From: Amycolatopsis endophytica
Lineage (GTDB): Bacteria > Actinomycetota > Actinomycetes > Mycobacteriales > Pseudonocardiaceae
DNA length: 64,000 bases
Reading direction: 5' to 3'
NCBI RefSeq assembly: GCF_013410405.1
Contig: NZ_JACCFK010000001.1
Coordinates: forward strand, 372,001 to 436,000
This document shows, one piece after another, positions 1 through 9,880 of the stretch; position 1 is the first letter of the stretch; every line of letters begins with the position of its first letter. Under the pieces are notes generated by a model. It searched no databases, was not told the DNA's origin, and saw only the letters and a program-made list of their open reading frames with translations. Both the position numbers and the translations under genes were made by a program.

Positions 1-1777
<1,777 letters not shown>

Positions 1778-1782
1778 TCAGC

Positions 1783-2487
1783 TTAGTCAGCACCACCGAC
1801 ACTTTCCGGACGTCGGCCGTCCAGACCGCGGACCAGGTCACGGAGTTCCAGCAGCGTGATCGCGCCCGCCGGTTCGGTCTCCGCCGTCTCCACCCTGCGT
1901 AACCGTTCCGCCGCAAGGCGTTCCCCGAGCGTGGCGTCCAGCGGCAGGAAGGTCATCGCGGCCCGCGACGCGTCGTCGAGTTCACTCAGCAGCGGGTGGT
2001 GGACCGCGACGTCGACCACCCCTTCGGCCGAATCGACCTGCGCCGCGACGCGGACGTCGGCCAGCGCGATCGACCGCGTCCCCAGGTTCACCGTCACCCC
2101 GGCCGGATCGGGCACCGGCGGCACCGAATCGTGGTACTCCCAGATCGCGTCCTCGGGCGGTGCGGCGGCCCGCCACGCGTCGGTGAACGGCCGCAGCGCG
2201 GGGTCCTCCTGCCCGCTGATCACGAGCGCGTAAACGGCCCGCTGCCCTCGTTCGAGTGAGACCTGCAGGTTCGGGTGCAGCTCGGCGACGGCGTCGGCCA
2301 GACCGACCTCGACCCGCTGCGGCTCGGCGTCACCGAGCGCGGCGCTGATCTCCGGCAGCATCTCCGACCAGCGGCGCCAGAACCGCACGGCGGCCGCTTC
2401 CGGATCGTCCGGCACCGTCTGCTCGGGCCACGCGGTGCGCGGGTCCGGCAGCTCCTCGTCCGTGCGCCGTCGCTTGAACCATCGCAT
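1783..2487 (-). CDS. Conserved hypothetical protein between MetE-like gene and ligA
   Basis: A 234-residue soluble protein that I do not recognise as a named family. It starts MRWFKRRRTDEELPDP, has a charged proline-rich first 35 residues, then an alternating alpha/beta-looking body with no membrane segment and no signal peptide. No catalytic motif stands out. It sits 9 bases after the MetE-like gene and 11 bases before ligA on the same strand, so the three probably share a transcript. The ATG start has a modest TAGGAA-type ribosome site. Codon use matches the neighbours. The position suggests a lineage-specific insertion into the conserved MetE-like/ligA pair, since the mycobacterial locus lacks it. 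Confidence 0.85.
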   Translation of the reverse strand: MRWFKRRRTDEELPDPRTAWPEQTVPDDPEAAAVRFWRRWSEMLPEISAALGDAEPQRVEVGLADAVAELHPNLQVSLERGQRAVYALVISGQEDPALRPFTDAWRAAAPPEDAIWEYHDSVPPVPDPAGVTVNLGTRSIALADVRVAAQVDSAEGVVDVAVHHPLLSELDDASRAAMTFLPLDATLGERLAAERLRRVETAETEPAGAITLLELRDLVRGLDGRRPESVGGAD

Positions 2488-2496
2488 CAGGCGTTC

Positions 2497-3519
2497 CTAC
2501 CAACCTTCCGGCGGCTCCACGAACGCTTTGCCCAGATCCGTGGTGAGCTTGAGGGCGCGGCGTACCCAGTCCGCGGTCGCACCGGCGAACCCGCACGTCG
2601 GCGTCGGCACCGCCCGGGCGGCCAGCGTCGAGCGGTTGAAGCCGAGCCGGTCGGCCAGGTCCAGCGCGGGCCGGGCCAGCTCACGCAGCGACGGACGGCG
2701 CGCGGGTTCGAGCGCAGGCACCAGCCCGAGGAAGAGCACGGTCCCGCTGTCCCACGCCTCGCCCAGCTCGTCCAGCAGGGACGACGGCGCGCCGGCAAGC
2801 AGCGTGGCGTCGATCGCGAGCGCGCCCGCACCGGCCTGGCGCAGGAGACCGACCGGTGGCCGCGCGGCGCAGCAGTGCACGACGACGGGCTGCCCGGTCA
2901 GCGCACCGGCCCGCTCGACCACCCGGTTCAGCAGCTCCCGCGCCTCCGGCTCGGGCACCGCGGGCACCGTGCCGTAACCCGATGGTGTGCTCAGCGCACC
3001 GGCCAGCACGTCCGGCAGCGCCGGCTCGTCGAACTGAACGACGACCTCGGCGCCGGTGCGCGCCTTGAGCTCGGCGACGTGCGCCGCCAGCCCTTCCAGC
3101 GCCGATTCGGCGAATTCCCGCACCGCTCCGCGGTCGGTGAGCACACGGTGGCCCCGCGGCAGTTCGATGCCCGCGGCGAGCGTCCACGGCCCGGCGATCT
3201 GCGTCTTGATCACCGGCGCGCCGGCGGCCCCGGTGACCGCGTCGAGATCCCAGCGCAGCAGGTCCACCGCGCGCCGGTGGTCACGGCCCGGCCGCGCGGC
3301 GACGCGGTACCCGCTCGGCACGACCTCGATCGCCAGGTCGACGAGCATCGCGGCGGTGCGCCCGATCAGGTCCGCCCCGACGCCACGCGCGGGCAGCTCC
3401 GGCAGGTGCGGGAAATCGGGCAGTTCACCGAGGACGACGGCGGCCGCCTCGGCGGGGTCGGTGCCGGGCATCGACCCGATCGCGGTGGCGGCACCGGAAG
3501 GCCAGACGAGTTCGCTCAC
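2497..3519 (-). CDS. Cobalamin-independent methionine synthase-like protein (MetE/UROD fold, short actinobacterial type)
   Basis: About 340 residues, less than half the length of true MetE (about 750), and corresponds to the C-terminal catalytic barrel only. The start VSELVWPSGAATAIGSMPGT is typical of the actinobacterial Rv3015c-type family. Zinc-ligand candidates are visible: a His-Cys-Cys in VVVHCCAARPP and a late Cys in PTPTCGFAGA. The GTG at 3519 is preceded by GGAG about ten bases upstream; the longer frame beyond it has unrelated composition. Family members are annotated as vitamin-B12-independent methionine synthases, but substrate and methyl donor are not proven for the short form. 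First gene of the operon leading to ligA. Confidence 0.85.
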   Translation of the reverse strand: MSELVWPSGAATAIGSMPGTDPAEAAAVVLGELPDFPHLPELPARGVGADLIGRTAAMLVDLAIEVVPSGYRVAARPGRDHRRAVDLLRWDLDAVTGAAGAPVIKTQIAGPWTLAAGIELPRGHRVLTDRGAVREFAESALEGLAAHVAELKARTGAEVVVQFDEPALPDVLAGALSTPSGYGTVPAVPEPEARELLNRVVERAGALTGQPVVVHCCAARPPVGLLRQAGAGALAIDATLLAGAPSSLLDELGEAWDSGTVLFLGLVPALEPARRPSLRELARPALDLADRLGFNRSTLAARAVPTPTCGFAGATADWVRRALKLTTDLGKAFVEPPEGW

Positions 3520-3685
3520 GCCCCGATTCTCCAAGGTGCGCGCTCCGCCCGCGTCCCGGCCCCGCCGCGCGACCGGGAATGGCACCGGACGGATTGACGA
3601 AAAGGCACCGGTATTGGCGAACCGGGTTAACCCGGACATTTCCGTGCAATTCACCGGTCGTCTCCCGTTCTTGATTTCCGCTGGC

Positions 3686-3691
3686 TAACCT
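3686..3691 (+). promoter_or_regulatory. Candidate -10 box TAACCT, leaderless start
   Basis: TAACCT ends eight bases before the ATG at 3700, and no ribosome site precedes that ATG. This geometry predicts a transcript that begins at or within a base or two of the start codon. The same hexamer recurs in the same position before 26164 and 30930. A -35 box is not clear here. Confidence 0.45.
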
Positions 3692-3699
3692 TGGCGTGC

Positions 3700-4290
3700 A
3701 TGACGAGCAGTTCGCGGCAGGCGGGCGGTGGCACCCTGTTCACCGAACCCTTCCTGGTGGTCAGCCGTCGTGCGCGGCTGTCCGGGATGGCGAACGAGTT
3801 CGCGGTGCTCGACCAGCACGGGAAGCCGCTGGGCGCCGTCGTGGAAGCCGACCGCAGCGCGCTTCGCAAAACCCTGCGGACGCTGACGAATTCCGACCGG
3901 TTCCGGCCGCACTGTTTCGAGGTGCGCGACTCCGGCGGAAGTGTCGTGCTGAAAGTGCGGGCGCACGACTCGCGATTCCTGGTGACCCGGGCGGACGGCA
4001 CGCCGATCGGCGCGATCGCCGCCGACGGGCGTACCCGGTTCACCTTTTCCGCGCGGGGCCGGACGGTCGGAACGCTGCAGGACCGGGGCGGCGGGGGCTA
4101 CGGCCTGACCGGCGCGAGCGGGACCGAGGTCGCGCGGGCGACGAAGACACTCCACGGCGCGCTGCGCGAGACGTTCACCGGCGGCGACCACTACGTCGTC
4201 GAAGTGTTCGCGCAGCTCACCGATCCGCTCGCGAGCCTGGTGATCGCCGCCGCGCTGACGCTGGGCACCGCGCTCCGCCCCACCTGGTGA
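3700..4290 (+). CDS. LURP-one/phospholipid-scramblase-like protein
   Basis: 196 residues, no signal peptide. The pattern of paired beta strands with LFTEPFLVVSRRARLSG near the start, then VLDQHGKPLGAVVE and VTRADGTPIGAIAADGRTRF, matches the tubby-like beta-barrel fold of the LURP-one-related/scramblase family, in which short strands alternate with D-G turns. A hydrophobic helix near the C-terminus (ASLVIAAALTLGTAL) fits the buried helix of that barrel. Function in actinobacteria is unknown; lipid or membrane-surface binding is a family-level inference. The ATG at 3700 is chosen over an in-frame TTG at 3691 because the -10 box overlaps the TTG. It stands alone, divergent from the MetE-like operon. 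Confidence 0.72.
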   Translation: MTSSSRQAGGGTLFTEPFLVVSRRARLSGMANEFAVLDQHGKPLGAVVEADRSALRKTLRTLTNSDRFRPHCFEVRDSGGSVVLKVRAHDSRFLVTRADGTPIGAIAADGRTRFTFSARGRTVGTLQDRGGGGYGLTGASGTEVARATKTLHGALRETFTGGDHYVVEVFAQLTDPLASLVIAAALTLGTALRPTW

Positions 4291-4376
4291 CGGGGGTCTC
4301 AACCGCGTCAGGTAGACATTCCACCCGGGAAGTTCCAAAGTGAAATATCCAGGGTGTGAAAGGACGATGAGGTCTC

Positions 4377-5417
4377 GTGGAAGCACTTCCCGAAGGCAGC
4401 GCCGAGTGGACCGAGCCCGGCCTGTACAGCGTCGCGCCGGGCGTGCACCGGATCCCGTTGCCGTTGCCCAACGACGGCTTGAAGGCGGTCAACGTCTACG
4501 CCCTGACCGAAGGCGACGAGCTGGTCCTCATCGACTCCGGCTGGGCGCTGGCCGAGGCGCGCGAGCAGCTGGCCGATGCGCTCAAGGGCCTCGGTGCCGA
4601 ACTCGGCGACGTCAGCCAGTTCCTGGTCACCCACGTCCACCGCGACCACTACACGCAGGCGGTCGCACTGCGGCGCGAGTTCGGCGGGCGGATCGCGCTG
4701 GGCTCGCTGGAGGAACAGTCGCTGCGCATGTCGGCGGACCCGGGCAGCGCTCCGATGGCCGGGCAGATCCGGTTGCTGCGGATGTGCGGCGCGGATCCGG
4801 TGGCCGACGAGCTGGTGCGGGTGTTCGGGATCCACGGCGGCAACAGCGAGGCGGCGATCTGGGAACTTCCCGACGAGTGGCTGACGCCGGGACGCCGCAG
4901 TGTCCTGCCCGGCCGTGCGCTCGACGTGGTGCACACGCCGGGGCACACCGCCGGTCACGTGGTGTTCGACGACGGCGCCGCCGGCCTGATGTTCACCGGC
5001 GACCACGTGCTGCCGCACATCACGCCGTCGATCGGGTTCCAGCCCGCGGTGGCCGAGATGCCGCTGCGGGACTTCCTCGACTCGCTGCGCCTGGTGCGCG
5101 GCATGCCGGACCGCCGGATGCTGCCCGCCCACGGCCCGGTGACCGACAGCGTGCACGCCCGCGTCGACGCGCTGCTGGACCACCACGCCGGTCGGCTCGA
5201 CGTCATCGCGGCGACCATTGCGGACGGTGCGGCCACGGCGTACGAGTCGGCACTGCGGATGGGCTGGACGCGGCGGCAGCGCAAGCTCGGCGAGATGGAC
5301 GTGTTCAACCAGATGCTCGCCGTTCTGGAAACCGCCGCACACCTCGACCTGCTGGTGCACCAGGGCAAACTGGCACTGCTCGTCGAGAACGGGGCCCGCC
5401 GCTACTCGGTCGCCTGA
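4377..5417 (+). CDS. MBL-fold metallohydrolase
   Basis: 346 residues with the metallo-beta-lactamase signature THVHRDHYTQ (H86, H88, D90, H91), a second metal ligand in HTPGHTAGHVVF, a bridging aspartate in LMFTGDHVLP and a late histidine in MLPAHGPV. This is a two-zinc hydrolase of the glyoxalase II-like branch with an extra C-terminal helical region after residue 260 (a winged-helix-like tail). The substrate cannot be read from sequence. The GTG start at 4377 follows a GATGAGG site. It is a single plus-strand gene; the nearest downstream gene concerns fatty-acid desaturation, separated by about 300 bases, so an operon is not obvious. Confidence 0.88.
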   Translation: MEALPEGSAEWTEPGLYSVAPGVHRIPLPLPNDGLKAVNVYALTEGDELVLIDSGWALAEAREQLADALKGLGAELGDVSQFLVTHVHRDHYTQAVALRREFGGRIALGSLEEQSLRMSADPGSAPMAGQIRLLRMCGADPVADELVRVFGIHGGNSEAAIWELPDEWLTPGRRSVLPGRALDVVHTPGHTAGHVVFDDGAAGLMFTGDHVLPHITPSIGFQPAVAEMPLRDFLDSLRLVRGMPDRRMLPAHGPVTDSVHARVDALLDHHAGRLDVIAATIADGAATAYESALRMGWTRRQRKLGEMDVFNQMLAVLETAAHLDLLVHQGKLALLVENGARRYSVA

Positions 5418-5710
5418 CGCTCGTCCAGGTGGGAAGGGGACCGGGGGACGCCGCCCATGGGCACGACCGTCCTGCCCACTCCGCGCGCGCGACCTCGACG
5501 TCATCCGCCGCGAACCACGGCGCCGTCGGGCCGAGTCGCGTAGGGTGGAGGCAGCGGGCCAGATCCGACCGCCGTTGAGACCGGTTGCGAGGAGCACCGG
5601 AGCGGCCACTTGCTGCGATGATCACGCGCACTTCCCCGCTGACCACGACCTTTCCGGCCGGCTGCCCAGTACATTCCCGGCGCCGCCGGTCCCTTTCCAG
5701 GAGTTTTGTG
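5418..5710 (+). other. Intergenic stretch upstream of the desaturase unit
   Basis: About 290 bases with no coding pattern that I can support on either strand. It must hold the promoter for the downstream leader frame and desaturase, but no convincing -35/-10 pair stands out. No strong hairpin follows the stop of the MBL gene. Confidence 0.5.
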
Positions 5711-5866
5711 ATGCCCCACACCCCTTGCCCGCCGCGTGCGGGCACCGTTCTGTTCAGCCACCTCCCCGATTCGCCACCGGCCACCACGGCCACCCCGACC
5801 CCGGCGACCCGCGACGTCCACTTCTCCGCACCCGCCGACACACCGTCGAAGGGTGCGCGCCGGTGA
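5711..5866 (+). CDS. Possible 51-residue leader frame coupled to the desaturase
   Basis: An ATG at 5711 is preceded by a good ribosome site (AGGAG, nine bases upstream) and opens a 51-codon frame, MPHTPCPPRAGTVLFSHLPD and onward, rich in proline and threonine. Its TGA overlaps the GTG start of the desaturase as GTGA, the classic layout of translational coupling. The desaturase GTG itself has no ribosome site of its own. The peptide resembles nothing I know. It may be a real small gene or only a leader whose translation delivers ribosomes to the desaturase. Confidence 0.45.
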   Translation: MPHTPCPPRAGTVLFSHLPDSPPATTATPTPATRDVHFSAPADTPSKGARR

Positions 5867-6882
5867 CCGCGGCGGGTGTCCGGACCCAGCCGGGAAGTGA
5901 CTACGCCGCCCTGTCCAGGGAAATCCGCGCCGCCGGGCTGCTGCGCCGCCGGTACGGGTACTACGCCGTCCGGATCACCGCCAACCTCGCCGCGTTCGCC
6001 GGCGCCTGGGTGGCGTTCGCGTTCCTCGGCGACACCTGGTGGCAGCTGTTCGTCGCCGCGCTGCTCGCCGTGGTGTCGGCGCAGCTGGCGTTCCTCGGCC
6101 ACGACGCCGGGCACAAGCAGATCTTCCGGACCCGACGTCCCAACGACACCATCGGCACCGTGCACGGCGGCCTGATCGGCATGAGCTACCAGTCGTGGAT
6201 CTCCGGGCACAACAAGCACCACGCCAACCCCAACCACGAGGAACACGATCCCGACCTCGACATCCCGGCGCTCGCGTTCACCCGCGGCCAGGCGAGCCTG
6301 AAAAGGGGATTCCTGCGCTGGATGGCGAAACACCAGGCCGCGTTGTTCTTCCCGCTGCTCATGCTCGAGGGACTGAACCTCCACGTGTCCGGCATCCGGG
6401 CGGTCTGGCGGGGCGAGACCAAGGCCCGTCGCCTGGAGGGCGCGCTGCTGGCCGCCCACACGCTCGGCTACCTCGCGGCCGTGTTCCTCGTGCTGTCGCC
6501 CGGCATCGCCGTCGTGTTCGTCGTGGTGCACCAGGCGCTGTGGGGGGTGTACATGGGATGCTCGTTCGCGCCGAACCACAAGGGCATGCCCACGCTGACC
6601 GGCGAATCGCCCGACTTCCTGCGCAAGCAGGTGCTGACCTCACGCAACATCCGGGGCGGCTGGTTCACCGACTTCCTCCTCGGCGGGCTGAACTACCAGA
6701 TCGAGCACCACCTGTTCCCCAACATGCCCCGCCCGCACCTGCGGCACGCGCAGCCCATCGTCCAGCGGTTCTGCGCCGCGCACGGCATCTCCTACAGCCA
6801 GACCGGCCTGTTCCGGTCCTATCGCGAGGTGCTCCGGCACCTGCACGAGATGGGCGCGCCGTTGCGGGCGGCCGCGGCCTGA
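5863..6882 (+). CDS. Membrane fatty acid desaturase (linoleoyl-CoA/DesA3 type)
   Basis: 339 residues. Introduces double bonds into acyl chains using a di-iron centre held by eight histidines. All three histidine boxes are intact: HDAGH at 80-84, HNKHH at 116-120 and QIEHH near 280. Hydrophobic spans around residues 38-75 and 195-235 give the usual paired membrane hairpins, with the His boxes on the cytoplasmic side. Family members need a ferredoxin or flavin reductase as electron donor, and none is encoded nearby. Start chosen at the GTG that overlaps the upstream 51-codon frame; the open frame extends further upstream but without family similarity. An acyl-CoA synthetase lies just downstream on the opposite strand, also lipid-related. 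Confidence 0.9.
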   Translation: MTAAGVRTQPGSDYAALSREIRAAGLLRRRYGYYAVRITANLAAFAGAWVAFAFLGDTWWQLFVAALLAVVSAQLAFLGHDAGHKQIFRTRRPNDTIGTVHGGLIGMSYQSWISGHNKHHANPNHEEHDPDLDIPALAFTRGQASLKRGFLRWMAKHQAALFFPLLMLEGLNLHVSGIRAVWRGETKARRLEGALLAAHTLGYLAAVFLVLSPGIAVVFVVVHQALWGVYMGCSFAPNHKGMPTLTGESPDFLRKQVLTSRNIRGGWFTDFLLGGLNYQIEHHLFPNMPRPHLRHAQPIVQRFCAAHGISYSQTGLFRSYREVLRHLHEMGAPLRAAAA

Positions 6883-8373
6883 CTAGGAGAACCGGTCGCG
6901 CAGCTCGCGTTTGAGGATCTTGCCCGACGCGTTCCGGGGCAGGTCGTCCACGAAGCGGATCGCCTTCGGGACCTTGAACGCGGACAGCCGTTCCCGCGCG
7001 TGGGCGATCAGCGCGTCCGGTTCGACGTCCTCCTTGGACACCACCACGGCGGTGATCGCCTCGATCCACTTCTCGTCCGGGACGCCGATGACGGCCGCCT
7101 CGGCGACCGCGGGGTGCGTGTAGAGCGCGTCTTCGACCTCGCGGGAGGCGACCAGGACGCCGCCGGTGTTGATGACGTCCTTGATGCGGTCCACGACGTA
7201 GATGTAGCCCTCCTCGTCGATCCGCACGAGGTCGCCGGAGTGGAACCATCCTCCCTCGAACGCCTCGGCGCTGTCCTGCGGCTTGTCCCAGTACCCCTCG
7301 CACAGCTGCGGGCTCCGGTACACGCATTCGCCGGACTCGCCGGGCGCCACGTCATTGCCCTCGGCGTCGACCACGCGCAGCTCCACGAACAGCACCGGCC
7401 GCCCCGCCGAGTCCGGACGTGTGGCGTGATCCTCGGGGCGCAGGATGGCCGCCAGCGGACCGATCTCCGACTGCCCGAAGCAGTTGTAGAAACCCAGCTC
7501 CGGCATGGCTTCGCGGAGCCGGTCGAGCACCGGGCCGGGCATGATCGACGCGCCGTAGTACGCCTTGCGCAGCGCGCTCAGGTCGCGCCTGCCGAAGTCG
7601 GGGTGGTTGGCCAGCGCGACCCACAGCGTGGGCGCGGCGAAGAAGGCGCCGTGCCGGTCCTCGGCCAGACGGCGCAGGACGTCCGCCGGATCCGGTGTTT
7701 CGAGGAGCGTGTTCGTCGCGCCGACGGCGAGCCACGGCATGAGGAACACGTGCATCTGCGCCGAGTGGTACAGCGGCATCACGTGCAGCGGATCGTCGTC
7801 CGCGGTGAGGTCGAGGCCGGTGATGCACGACAGGTACTCGTGCACCAGCGCCCGGTGCGTCATCATCGCGCCCTTGGGGCGGGACGTGGTGCCGGAGGTG
7901 TAGAGCAGCTGGGCGAGGTCGCCGTCCTCGACCACGACGTCCAGTGCGGGCACCTCCCCGGACAGCGACACCAGCGAGCCCTCGGCGTCCCGCAGCGGCA
8001 CCACGCGTTCCAGCCGCGGAAGGTTGCCCGCCAGCGCGGGATCGGCGAGCGCGACGCGGCTGCCGGACTGTTCGACCAGATAGGCCAGCTCGCCGCCGGT
8101 GAGGTTGTAGTTGACCGGCACGTGCACGAGCCCGGCGCGGGCACACGCGAGGAAGCCGATGAGGTAGGCGTCGGAGTTCTTGCCGTAGGCCGCGACCCGG
8201 TCACCCTTGGCGAGCCCGAGACCGAGCAGGTGCGCGGCGGCGCGGGTGACGGCGGCGTCGAGTTCGGCGTAGGTCCAGGTGCGGTCGGCGAAACGCAGAG
8301 CCACCCGGGAGTGCCACCGTGCGGCGCTGCGCCGGAGGATGTCCGCGACGGTGCTGGATCGGAGCGTGGTCAA
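6883..8373 (-). CDS. Acyl-CoA synthetase, AMP-binding (ANL) superfamily
   Basis: About 496 residues, typical for the long/medium-chain fatty acid CoA ligase branch. It activates a carboxylic acid as acyl-AMP and transfers it to CoA. Seen motifs: the P-loop [18 protein letters not shown] near residue 160, the adenine-binding FYNCFGQSE, the hinge-region GWFHSGDL and [11 protein letters not shown], and the catalytic lysine in [13 protein letters not shown] near the C-terminus. A TTG at 8373 is preceded by a near-perfect AGGAGGAG site five to six bases away, so I prefer it to the ATG further upstream, which would overlap the divergent GNAT gene. It converges on the desaturase, with the two stop codons adjacent. 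Confidence 0.9.
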   Translation of the reverse strand: MTTLRSSTVADILRRSAARWHSRVALRFADRTWTYAELDAAVTRAAAHLLGLGLAKGDRVAAYGKNSDAYLIGFLACARAGLVHVPVNYNLTGGELAYLVEQSGSRVALADPALAGNLPRLERVVPLRDAEGSLVSLSGEVPALDVVVEDGDLAQLLYTSGTTSRPKGAMMTHRALVHEYLSCITGLDLTADDDPLHVMPLYHSAQMHVFLMPWLAVGATNTLLETPDPADVLRRLAEDRHGAFFAAPTLWVALANHPDFGRRDLSALRKAYYGASIMPGPVLDRLREAMPELGFYNCFGQSEIGPLAAILRPEDHATRPDSAGRPVLFVELRVVDAEGNDVAPGESGECVYRSPQLCEGYWDKPQDSAEAFEGGWFHSGDLVRIDEEGYIYVVDRIKDVINTGGVLVASREVEDALYTHPAVAEAAVIGVPDEKWIEAITAVVVSKEDVEPDALIAHARERLSAFKVPKAIRFVDDLPRNASGKILKRELRDRFS

Positions 8374-8413
8374 GGGAACTCCTCCTGGGGCGCCGGTGCC
8401 ATACTCGGTGTTC

Positions 8414-8866
8414 GTGAGTGAGATCCACATTAGACGAGCCCGGCGCGAAGAGGTCGGGACGATCGTCGAGATGCTCGCCGACGACCACCTCGGCGCCCAG
8501 CGGGAGACCCTCGACGACGCGACGCCCTACCTGCGCGCGTTCGACGTCATCGACGCCGACCCCCACCAGCTGCTGGTCGTGGCCGAGCGGGACGGCGACG
8601 TGGTGGGCACGCTGCAGCTGACGTTCATCCCCGGCCTGTCCCGCCGGGGCGCGACGCGGGCACTGGTCGAAGCGGTCCGCGTGCGGTCCGACCAGCGTGG
8701 CGGCGGCCTGGGCGTGACGCTGATGAAGTGGGCCGTCGACGAGGCCCGGCGCCGGGGGTGCGCACTGGTGCAGCTCACCTCCGACGGCTCCCGCACCCGC
8801 GCGCACACCTTCTACGAGCGGCTCGGTTTCGAGCCGACCCACGTGGGCTTCAAGCTCACCCTGTAG
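8414..8866 (+). CDS. GNAT-family N-acetyltransferase
   Basis: 150 residues, a single GCN5-related acetyltransferase domain. The acetyl-CoA pyrophosphate loop is visible as VRSDQRGGGLGVTLM (the R/Q-x-x-G-x-G/A element), followed by the usual end ALVQLTSDGSRTRAHTFYER and LGFEPTHVGFKLTL. This subgroup acetylates small molecules or toxins, but substrate is not predictable. The GTG at 8414 starts VSEIHIRRARREE; a CATACT-like -10 box ends eight or nine bases before it, suggesting a leaderless message. It diverges from the acyl-CoA synthetase with about 40 bases between them. Confidence 0.88.
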   Translation: MSEIHIRRARREEVGTIVEMLADDHLGAQRETLDDATPYLRAFDVIDADPHQLLVVAERDGDVVGTLQLTFIPGLSRRGATRALVEAVRVRSDQRGGGLGVTLMKWAVDEARRRGCALVQLTSDGSRTRAHTFYERLGFEPTHVGFKLTL

Positions 8867-8901
8867 TTCCCCCGATGCCACGGGGTCGTTGCGCCTCTCC
8901 G

Positions 8902-8928
8902 AAGTAAACGGTACGGTTGAGTTTACTT
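8902..8928. promoter_or_regulatory. Perfect inverted repeat, operator candidate
   Basis: Eight-base arms AAGTAAAC and GTTTACTT are separated by eleven bases and end 26 bases before the ATG of the NmrA-like gene. The size and AT-rich arms in a GC-rich background fit a dimeric repressor site overlapping the promoter. No regulator gene is adjacent, so the binding protein would act in trans. Confidence 0.6.
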
Positions 8929-8954
8929 AGCCGGACCTCCCGAAGAGAGATGCC

Positions 8955-9842
8955 ATGATCGTCATCACCACCCCGACCGGAAACATCGGACACCAGGTCC
9001 TCGGCCACGTACTCGCCGCGGGCAGACCGGTTCGCGTGATCGCGCGGAACCCGTCCGGACTGCCCGGCGACGTTCGCGACCGCGCCGAGGTCATCCCCGG
9101 ATCGCACGGCGACCCGGAAGTCCTCGCCCGCGCCTTGGACGGCGCCGAAGCCGTGTTCTGGCTCGCGCCGGGCGACCGCCGTGCCACGAGCATCGACGAC
9201 GTCTACCGCGGCTTCACCCGTCCCGCCCTCGAAGCTCTGAGCGGCGTGCAGCGCGTCGTCGACGTCAGCGCGCTGGGCCGCGGCACCCCGTATGCCGGTC
9301 AGGCGGGCCACGTCACGGCCTCACTGGCCATGGACGACCTCATCGCGGACACCGGAGTCGCCTTCCGCGCGCTGGCCGCGGCGTCGTTCATGGACAACGT
9401 CCTCCGGCAGGCCCGGTCGATCGCGGAACAGGGCACGTTCTTCGACGTCCTCTCCCCCGACCGGGCGCTGCCGTGGGTGGCCACCCGCGACATCGCGGCG
9501 GTCGCGGCACGCCTGCTGCTCGACGGCACCTGGACCGGCCGCGGCGAGGTCCCGCTGCTCGGCCCGGAACACCTGTCCTACGCCGGGATCGCCGACATCG
9601 TGTCGGAGGTGCTGGACAAGCCCGTGCGGTACGAGCAGATCCCGGCCGAGACGCTGTACGACGCGATGACCGGCTCCGGCGCATCCGAAGCGCAGGGACG
9701 GGCGATGGTCGAGATGGCCACCGCGAAGGAGAAGGGTCTCGACGACGGGGTCGCCCGTACCCCGCGCCACGCGACCGACACACCCACCACGTTCCGCCAG
9801 TGGTGCGAGGACGTCCTGGCGCCGGCGGTCCGGCAGGCCTGA
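8955..9842 (+). CDS. NmrA-like NAD(P)-binding oxidoreductase (atypical SDR)
   Basis: 295 residues. The Rossmann start MIVITTPTGNIGHQVLGHVL carries a TGxxGxxG-like dinucleotide loop, and the next strand RVIARNPSGLP is the usual second element that selects NADP(H). The layout matches the NmrA/azoreductase-like SDR group that modifies or senses quinones and other electrophiles: no classic YxxxK pair, a mid-section FRALAAASFMDNVL, and a C-terminal substrate lobe. Start is ATG 8955 after GAAGAGAGA. A perfect inverted repeat just upstream implies a dedicated repressor, typical of electrophile-induced genes in this family (inference). It converges on the ABC transporter operon over a hairpin. Confidence 0.82.
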   Translation: MIVITTPTGNIGHQVLGHVLAAGRPVRVIARNPSGLPGDVRDRAEVIPGSHGDPEVLARALDGAEAVFWLAPGDRRATSIDDVYRGFTRPALEALSGVQRVVDVSALGRGTPYAGQAGHVTASLAMDDLIADTGVAFRALAAASFMDNVLRQARSIAEQGTFFDVLSPDRALPWVATRDIAAVAARLLLDGTWTGRGEVPLLGPEHLSYAGIADIVSEVLDKPVRYEQIPAETLYDAMTGSGASEAQGRAMVEMATAKEKGLDDGVARTPRHATDTPTTFRQWCEDVLAPAVRQA

Positions 9843-9846
9843 TGCC

Positions 9847-9873
9847 GGGAACCCGGCCCACCGCCGGGTTCCC
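9847..9873. terminator. Bidirectional hairpin between convergent genes
   Basis: A perfect ten-base stem, GGGAACCCGG against CCGGGTTCCC with a seven-base loop, starts five bases after the NmrA-like stop and ends eight bases before the ABC gene stop. No uridine tract follows on either strand, as is usual in high-GC actinomycetes. Confidence 0.7.
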
Positions 9874-9880
9874 CGCACGA

